From positions 5,973,840-6,037,839 of the forward strand of contig KV748178.1 in NCBI GenBank assembly GCA_001692895.1: a stretch of 64,000 nucleotides of DNA. The letters run 5' to 3'. The translations under genes and the position numbers were made by a program. Below the pieces are notes generated by a model. That model was given only the letters and a program-made list of their open reading frames with translations. It did no database searches and was not told the DNA's origin. Source of the stretch: Cenococcum geophilum 1.58 (taxonomy: Eukaryota > Ascomycota > Dothideomycetes > Gloniales > Gloniaceae). Position 1 is the first letter of the stretch. Each line of letters starts with the position of its first letter. Positions 57,800 to 64,000 of the stretch are shown piece by piece.

Positions 57800-59300
57800 G
57801 GCCTATAACCCGCAACTTTTGCTGTAATGTAGGTAGTATGGTATTAAGGATTGTTCTCTTACTGCTATCTTTAAAGCCTTTGGTATAATCCGGGCGCCAG
57901 AATAATATATTAGTAGGATTTGCCTTGCCTAGCTTATATTTAATCTTAAAATTAAACTTAGCTAGTTTCTTGGCGTACCGGGCCTAGTGAGTAGATAAGC
58001 TTTTAGTGGTTATAAAGTATCTAAGATTATTATAATTGTAGAGCACGCGTATTATATACGCGGCGTGTTTAAGGTAATGGCGCTACATCTTAAAGCATTG
58101 CACTATAGCGAGTAGTTCTTTATCGTACGTATTATACTATACTTTTGGGCTAGTAAGCTTCTGACTATAATAAGCGATCGGGTGCTAGTGGAGTTAATCT
58201 CCCTACCTTAAAGGCTGTAGAAGTATACCGCTATAGGCATAGTTAGAAGCGTTAGTAATTACTATTAGGGGTAGATTAGGGTTAAAGTGGCGAAGTAGAG
58301 GAGCCTGCGTAAACGTAGCGCGTAGCTTATAGAACGCCTACTATGCGTCATTAGGCTAGGACCAAGGTTAATGCTATTTAGTAGGCCCTTTTGACTTACG
58401 CTTCTTCTTCTTTTCCCTATTTAACGTTGGGTCGTAATATGCCTATATAAGATATGCGTGTAGGGGGTATATAGTATCCGAGTAGTTCTAGATAAATCGC
58501 CTATAGAAGTTAGTAAAGCTAAGGAAGACCTAGATGTCCCTATAGGACTTAGGCTTANGCNATTNCTTAATAGCTTTTACGNNGTTAGGGTNNATTATAA
58601 TACCCCTAGGGGTAATAATAAAGCCTAGGAACTTAACATTCTTAGTATAAAAGATGCATTTTAATAGTTTGGCGTATAGGCCCTAAGCGCGGAGCTGTTA
58701 TAGTACCTACTTAACGTGCTTAACGTGCTTGTCCTTATTATTTAAGTAGATAAGAATATTATTTAGGTAAACTACGTAGATAGTATCTACTAGGGTTTCT
58801 AGAGCTTTATAAATATAGCTCTAGAAAGTTATAGGGGCGTTAGTAAGACTAAAGGGCATTACTAAGTACTTAAAGTGACTATAGCGTGTCTTAAATGCGG
58901 TCTTCTATTCGTCTTCCTTTTTAATATAAATCCTATAGTACGCATTATAAAGGTCTAGCTTTGTAAATATCTTTGTATAGCTAAGCCTACTAAAGAGTTC
59001 GCCAACTAGCGGTAGGGGGTACCGATTTTTTATTGTAATTTTGTTTAGGCGTCTATAGTTAACGTATAGCCGTATCGTACCGTCTGCTTTTAGTATGAAG
59101 AGGATAGGCACTTTAGTAGGCGACTTACTGGGCCTAATCCAGCCCTTTTTAAGAGCACTATCTAGGTACTCTTGTAAGATTTATAACTCTTTCTATAAGA
59201 GGTTATAGAGGGGTATTTACGGTAGCGTCTTGCCTTTTTTTAAGTCGATTATATAGTTATACTTAGAGTTCTATGGTAGCATGCTTACTAGCTTATTAGA
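57800..59300 (-). pseudogene. gypsy G reverse transcriptase and RNase H
   Basis: A 68-codon piece at 58905-59111 remains open: MPILFILKADGTIRLYVNYR, then KNRYPLPLVGELF and FTKLDLYNAYYRIYIKK, unmistakable Ty3/gypsy RT. The catalytic box and RNase H lie below it, broken, with ambiguous bases at 58558-58593. Confidence 0.9.
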
Positions 59301-61388
59301 GAAGATATTAATTTCCTCTTTATATATATTTGGTAGGCTAGGGGCTATGGAGGTTAAAGCGACTATTATATGGTAGTGTGCTTCCGGGAGCCAGTGAAGA
59401 AAAGGGTGCAGCCGATATGCGTTTCGTAGGTATACTTATACTAAGAGTATATATAGCTCTGCTATAGTATACTTAATAGTTTTAGGGTTTTGATTACCTC
59501 CTCCTTACGTATAGGTAATCTGCGCCGGCACTAGAGGGTCTTTATAGGTATTCGCTGCCAGTAGCGGTAGGTTTTCTACTATATTTATAACCGGTATCTC
59601 TATATTTAGAGGGTCTGTACGGGTACTTGCTACTAGTAATAATAGGTTCTCTATTATGTTTACGACTAGCGTAAAGAAGAAGTCTTCTAGCTATAGCGAA
59701 TAGACTATTTCGCTAGCCTTAATGTCTACTAGGAGAGCGTTAAGGGTAACTATTTAAAGGCGTCTGGGGTTAAAGTACCCTAGATAAACTGTCTAGAACG
59801 GAAGCTAATTAATAGATCTGCTTTCGCGAGCCAATTCTATCTAAGGACTATATTGTAACTATTAAATAAGCCGCCCTAAAAGGTCTGCGGGCTAATAGTG
59901 CAAGGGGTACCCTAGGAGTTGCTAGTGGTAACCATTAGATTATAAGCATCCTAGATTGTTATCTAGTTGCTATTAAGGAAACGTATAATAGGTTTACGTA
60001 AACGTAGCGCGTAGCGTATAGGTAGGTTAAACCTATAGATAATATCTTAACTAATAAGGTTAATTTAGCACCCATTATTATATAAAGTACGTAGGCGGAC
60101 TTTACCCTAGGGCGTATCCATCGCAATATATACTATAATGCGTTTCTTCTCTCCCTCTATATTAGGCCCTAGTTGCAGTTAAGAGAGATACGCTATTAGG
60201 GCTTTAGGTTTTCCGAAGGCTAAGCTGACTTCTCTTTATTAGCCTGCTTCCAGTAGTCCTTATAGTGGCCACCTACGGTCCTTTAACTCGCCTGCGTAGT
60301 ACTAGCGTTTAGGGGGTCCCCTAAGCCATCTATTTTTTAGGTGGTCTCCCTAGAAGTTTACTTAAAGCGTCGCCCTTTCTAGGTTCTATTCCCTAAGCCT
60401 AACTCTACGGAGCCTATACTACGACCGCGCTTTATACGCGATAATTTGCCGCTGCCACTTATTAAAGAGGTCTTCAGTAGTTCTTACCCGTTGGGCGAAG
60501 TTCTGGCGGAAGAGCTCTGCTTATAGGTAGGCTAGGAGGCATAAGAACTAAAAGTTTACCTATTGTTTAGGATTAATAAAAGGGGTATATAAGAAGAGGT
60601 CCTCTAAGCTACGTATATGGGCTAGGAAGACGTTAAACCTTTAGTTCTCTTTTATAACAGCCGTATAGTACGTTGTAGTATTATCAAAACGTCTTACTAT
60701 GGGGTTTCTAATTTGGTCTTGGACCGTAGTCTTAAACTTATCCTATAGTAAAGGACCCTTGTCCTTAGTGCCCAACCAGCGATAAACTAGTTAGGCGATT
60801 GTCTTCTCTTTTGTAAGACCTTTGATGGCCTAGCGCGTACGTCGCTTACAGTTGTAGTCAGCGTTATTGACCTTAAATTAGTTCTTAACTGCGGCGATCC
60901 ACCGGTTAAAATGCTGTTAAGTAGTACCGCTAATATTAGGTGGTAACTTCTTAACTAGGGCGTTAAGATTTATTCGGCGTATGCGTTCGCTACGTAACTC
61001 GTACTCTTTACTAAAGAGGTAATAGGAGGGCTTTATTAAATTAATAATGCTCCGTAAGTTGGCTATTTTCTTAGCCAGCTTATCTAGCTTCTTTATATTA
61101 GTAGTATTAGGTAGGACGCTGGTAACCTTACTTAGCTCCTATTAAGCCTAGGTATATAAGTTAAACTAGTCTCTAGCGTTCGTAGATATCTAATCGTTTT
61201 AAGGTTTAGAAGGTGGCTTAAATGCTGCTAGTATACTTCTAGCGGTTTTATCTACACTAGATTCTAAGGCGTTCTGCGGTCGCATCGCTAGCGTATTACC
61301 GTTGGGTGTAGGCGTTGGTTTTCTTTTCGGAGGTATTGTGGAAAAATTAAACCGGCTATCCTTCTAAGGGGATTGGTAAGGATTTAAA
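59301..61388 (-). pseudogene. gypsy G gag and protease, RIP-broken
   Basis: Assigned by position between the 5' LTR and RT. A Pro/Lys-rich N-terminal region lies near 61300-61345. No zinc knuckle could be read with certainty. Stops occur in all frames. Confidence 0.6.
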
Positions 61389-61613
61389 TGTAAGGTAAAA
61401 ATATAGATAGGGAGTCTAATAATAGAATAATAGGTATATTATATAGACAGAGACAAATCCTTAAGGGAAAAGGAGGAGTCCGGGTGTGAGGTAGGAAGGG
61501 TTTTCCCTAGATACGTGCAGAGCACGTGCCTTATAGGCGAGTCACCCCTAGGTTGCCTTAGGGTCGCCCATACCTTGCGGCTATATAACTATCTACTTAG
61601 GTTTCACCTGATA
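61389..61613 (-). repeat. 5' LTR of gypsy G
   Basis: 225 bp, equal in length to 54733-54957. Confidence 0.93.
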
Positions 61614-63910
61614 AAAAAGAAATATCCTAAGCTTAACCGTAATGGCGGATAAGATCTTATTAAAAACTATTAAAGTTACTGTTGGTAACTGCCTTATATA
61701 TATGCCTAAAGTTATAAGGCTATTCTTTAAGCCTCTTTCACTACCCCTTATGGAGCCTTACTAATAGAAGTAGGAGGACGTTAAGGTATTTGTGTTATTA
61801 GTATACCTAATATTCTATACTGATTAAGCCGGCCTAATAACTGCTAAAGTGGACTAGATTAAACGAGAAGTAGAATTTATCTGGTTTTAAAGGCGGTGCC
61901 TAAAGGTAGAAGCGTAGATAGGAGATAGAAGGGCTAAATACTTAATTAACTTTAGAGCTAAGCTTAACCTTATTAAGGAAAGCGTAGCCCTACGACACGG
62001 CCTACTAATATTAAGTCTGCCTTTATAGTTATAAGGCGCGCGTTTAATATCTATAAATAGAACTTAGTCTAAGTTATAGGAGGTATAGTAAAATAGTAAG
62101 AGGTGGCCTTATATTAATAGAAGGCGTCTATTTAAGGATTACCTCTTAAACCGTATAATTATTTTCTTAAGCCGTGATATACTAAGCTGGCCTATGGTGT
62201 ATAACTAAAGCTAGAATAATTAGAGCGTATAATTATAGGAGATATTTAGCTAAGAGAACGAGAGATCCTTAAGGCTATATTATTTAACTAAGAAGAGGCT
62301 CTAGTATAGGAGTTCTTTAAGATGGGTTGTGTTAGTAAAGACGTAATTCTACTACTAAAGATTAAAACCGTGCTGTATAAAGTATGGTAAGTATTAAACT
62401 TTCTAGTATTTAGGGCCCTATAAGGAGAAGTAATAAATATGCTATAAGAATGACTAGATTAAGGGACTCTAGAATATTGCGAAAGCCTATATAGGAATTT
62501 ATAGTTTCTTATAAGTAAGAAGGAATGTAATAAGTACTAACTAATTAATACGGCGATAAATATTAACTAAGTAACTATTAGGGACGTAAATCTACTATTA
62601 TATGCTAATGAATTTTTTAAGGAGTTTATGGGGTATAAGGTTATGTCTTTAGTGGACTTTTTCTTTGGCTATAACTAATTGGAGCTAAATATAGAAAGCC
62701 AGAACCTAACGGCTTTTACAATACCTTTAGGACTTTTATAATAAATAACGGTACTTATAGGAGGCATAAATTCTATAGCCTAGTTTATATAGATGATTAC
62801 TAAGATCTTAGAATAATATATCCTATACTATACCCTGCTATTTCTAGATAATATTATAGTAAAAGGCCTATAGATAGTGTATAATAGGGAGGAGAGCCTT
62901 TTAGGTATATATAGATATATTCTAGAATATATTATGTGGCTAGATAGAGTGCTTATAGATTTGGAATAAGCTAGGTTTATAATTTTAGGCGTAAAGTCTT
63001 ATTTTTATAAAGACGAGATTATAGTAGTTGGCTACTACTGTAATGGAAAAGGATGATATTTAGAAGAGTTAAAGGTCGTAAAGATTTTTTACTAAAAAGA
63101 CTGTAAAGATGTTATATTGGCCCAAGTGTTCTTAGGAGTTGTTATATATTACTAAATATAGGTAAAAGACTTCGTAATTAAGGTAGAGCTAATCTTCTAG
63201 CTGCTATAAGTAAACGTTCTGTTTGTATAGGGTATAGAGTAGATAGCCGCTATAAAGACTCTAAAGTATGTAGTTACTACTATACCCGTATTAGTTTAGC
63301 TAGATTATAGTAAAGGGGCTAGGCTAATTATTCTTGCCGTTAATAGATGTAAGAATGGATAGGGGTGCGGCCTTATGCAACTGGACGTATAAGGTTATTA
63401 TTACCCGTATTAATATAAAAGCGGTATTTAGTCTTAGGCGGAGTAGAAATATAACTTAGGAAAGCTTAAATATTAGGTATTATTATATGCGTTAAAGAAG
63501 TGTTGCGTATACCTATACGGCGTTTACTTTATAGTAAAGACGGACGCGAATACCCTAGTTATATAACTGAATTATGCCGCTACTAATTTACCCGGAGCCT
63601 TAATAATAAGATGGCTAGTATAGATTTAGCTATAGGACTTTAATGTTAAACATGTGTTAGGGAAGAAGAATAGCTTAGTTAATAGACTTTTATAATAACT
63701 ACCTAATGGTAAATAACCTAATGAGCTAACTAAGGATATTAAAGAGTTTATTAACTGTAAACTGAGTGCCTTAGAATATATAGCTGCCCCTCTTAAAATA
63801 GAAGTAGGTCTGCTATTAGAAGACTTATATTTAGAGGAATTTTAGAAGATTATGAAGTGGCTAGTAACCTTATAATGTCTAGAAGAGATAAATACTAAGG
63901 AGTTTAAGAA
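61614..63910 (+). pseudogene. gypsy-type element H: RT and RNase H region, RIP-broken
   Basis: On the plus strand one collinear frame holds PYNYFLKP.YTKLAYGV near 62141-62205, LREREILKAILFN near 62252-62290, and KIKTVLYKVWQVLNF. RT follows with VMSLVDFFFGYNQLELNIES near 62642-62700 (family SLVDFFSGYDQ) and a LLFLDNIIVKGL active site near 62838-62875 (family FLDDIGVKGP). RNase H follows with GCGLMQLDVQG near 63368, ALKKCCVYLYGVYF near 63493, and ANTLVIQLNYAATNLPGA near 63549-63600. This is the fungal retroelement family whose pol lacks the classical YVDD box. It ends near 63910. No LTR is visible. Confidence 0.85.
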
Positions 63911-64000
63911 GTGAACCTTCAAACCGGAAAAGTAACCGTCCGACCTCCAACCGGGCTTAGACCGCCTAGCCCACGCTTAGACCGCCCAGCCCACGCGCGC
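63911..64000. other. GC-rich window end with a 20-bp tandem repeat
   Basis: Composition changes abruptly from AT-rich to GC-rich. A 20-bp unit ttagaccgcc(c/t)agcccacgc occurs twice (63957-63976 and 63977-63996). This does not continue the pol frame of element H. Confidence 0.7.

Larger units (their letters stand above)
54733..61613 (-). mobile_element. Ty3/gypsy chromovirus G, minus strand
   Basis: Two 225-bp LTRs (54733-54957 and 61389-61613) with the C-run polypurine tract at 54961-54968 on the left, so the element reads on the minus strand. The flanks are aaaag at 54728-54732 and aaaa(a)g at 61614-61619, a target duplication if one slides by one base. Pol is recognised in order gag, RT, RNase H, integrase, chromodomain from right to left. 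Confidence 0.92.

Overview
The window looks like an AT-rich, transposon-packed block from a filamentous ascomycete (Pezizomycotina). Almost every recognisable transposon frame is broken by TAA/TAG where CAA/CAG/TGG is expected, and key residues show C-to-T or G-to-A changes (for example protease DTG read as NTG). This is the pattern of repeat-induced point mutation (RIP) at CpA. The gene families present (HET domain, lipase-NB-ARC-TPR, WD40 of NWD type, Tad-like LINE) are also typical of these fungi. I cannot name the species.

Layout: (1) 1-1174, unidentified AT-rich sequence. (2) 1175-19385, three LTR retrotransposons nested inside one another. A Ty3/gypsy element (A, LTRs 370 bp) was hit by a Ty1/copia element (B, LTRs 220 bp), which was hit by a chromodomain gypsy element (C, LTRs 211 bp). 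All three have equal-length LTR pairs and exact 5-bp target duplications (aatag, gatat, tatag). (3) 19386-20894, unidentified sequence, including a low-RIP stretch from about 20050. (4) 20895-27666, hAT-like terminal inverted repeats enclosing a minus-strand Tad-like LINE. (5) 27667-33020, a low-RIP gene island. A minus-strand gene for a lipase-like/NB-ARC/TPR (NLR-type) protein reads through seven phase-consistent introns. Head to head with it lies a broken plus-strand WD40 array. (6) 33494-42916, a piggyBac-like DNA transposon with identical 49-bp terminal inverted repeats, split by a full gypsy element (D, 35605-41545). (7) 43104-about 45250, a HET-domain gene whose first 173 codons are intact and whose remainder is RIP-damaged. 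(8) 45273-47787, gypsy E (family of D), cut off by gypsy F (47788-54378, minus strand). (9) 54379-54732, a short flank. (10) 54733-61613, gypsy G (minus strand). (11) about 61619-63910, pol of another gypsy-type element (H). (12) The last 90 bases are GC-rich and do not continue H.

The genes that may still mean something to the cell are the NLR-type gene and, historically, the HET and WD40 genes. Together they look like a fungal allorecognition/innate-immunity cluster stranded between RIP-inactivated transposons. The most unusual signals are antisense reading frames carried by transposons: the piggyBac-like element has one near its 3' end and gypsy F has one between its integrase end and its LTR. 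A roughly 63-bp block is also shared by gypsy C and gypsy G in opposite orientations. No tRNA, rRNA or CRISPR array was recognised.
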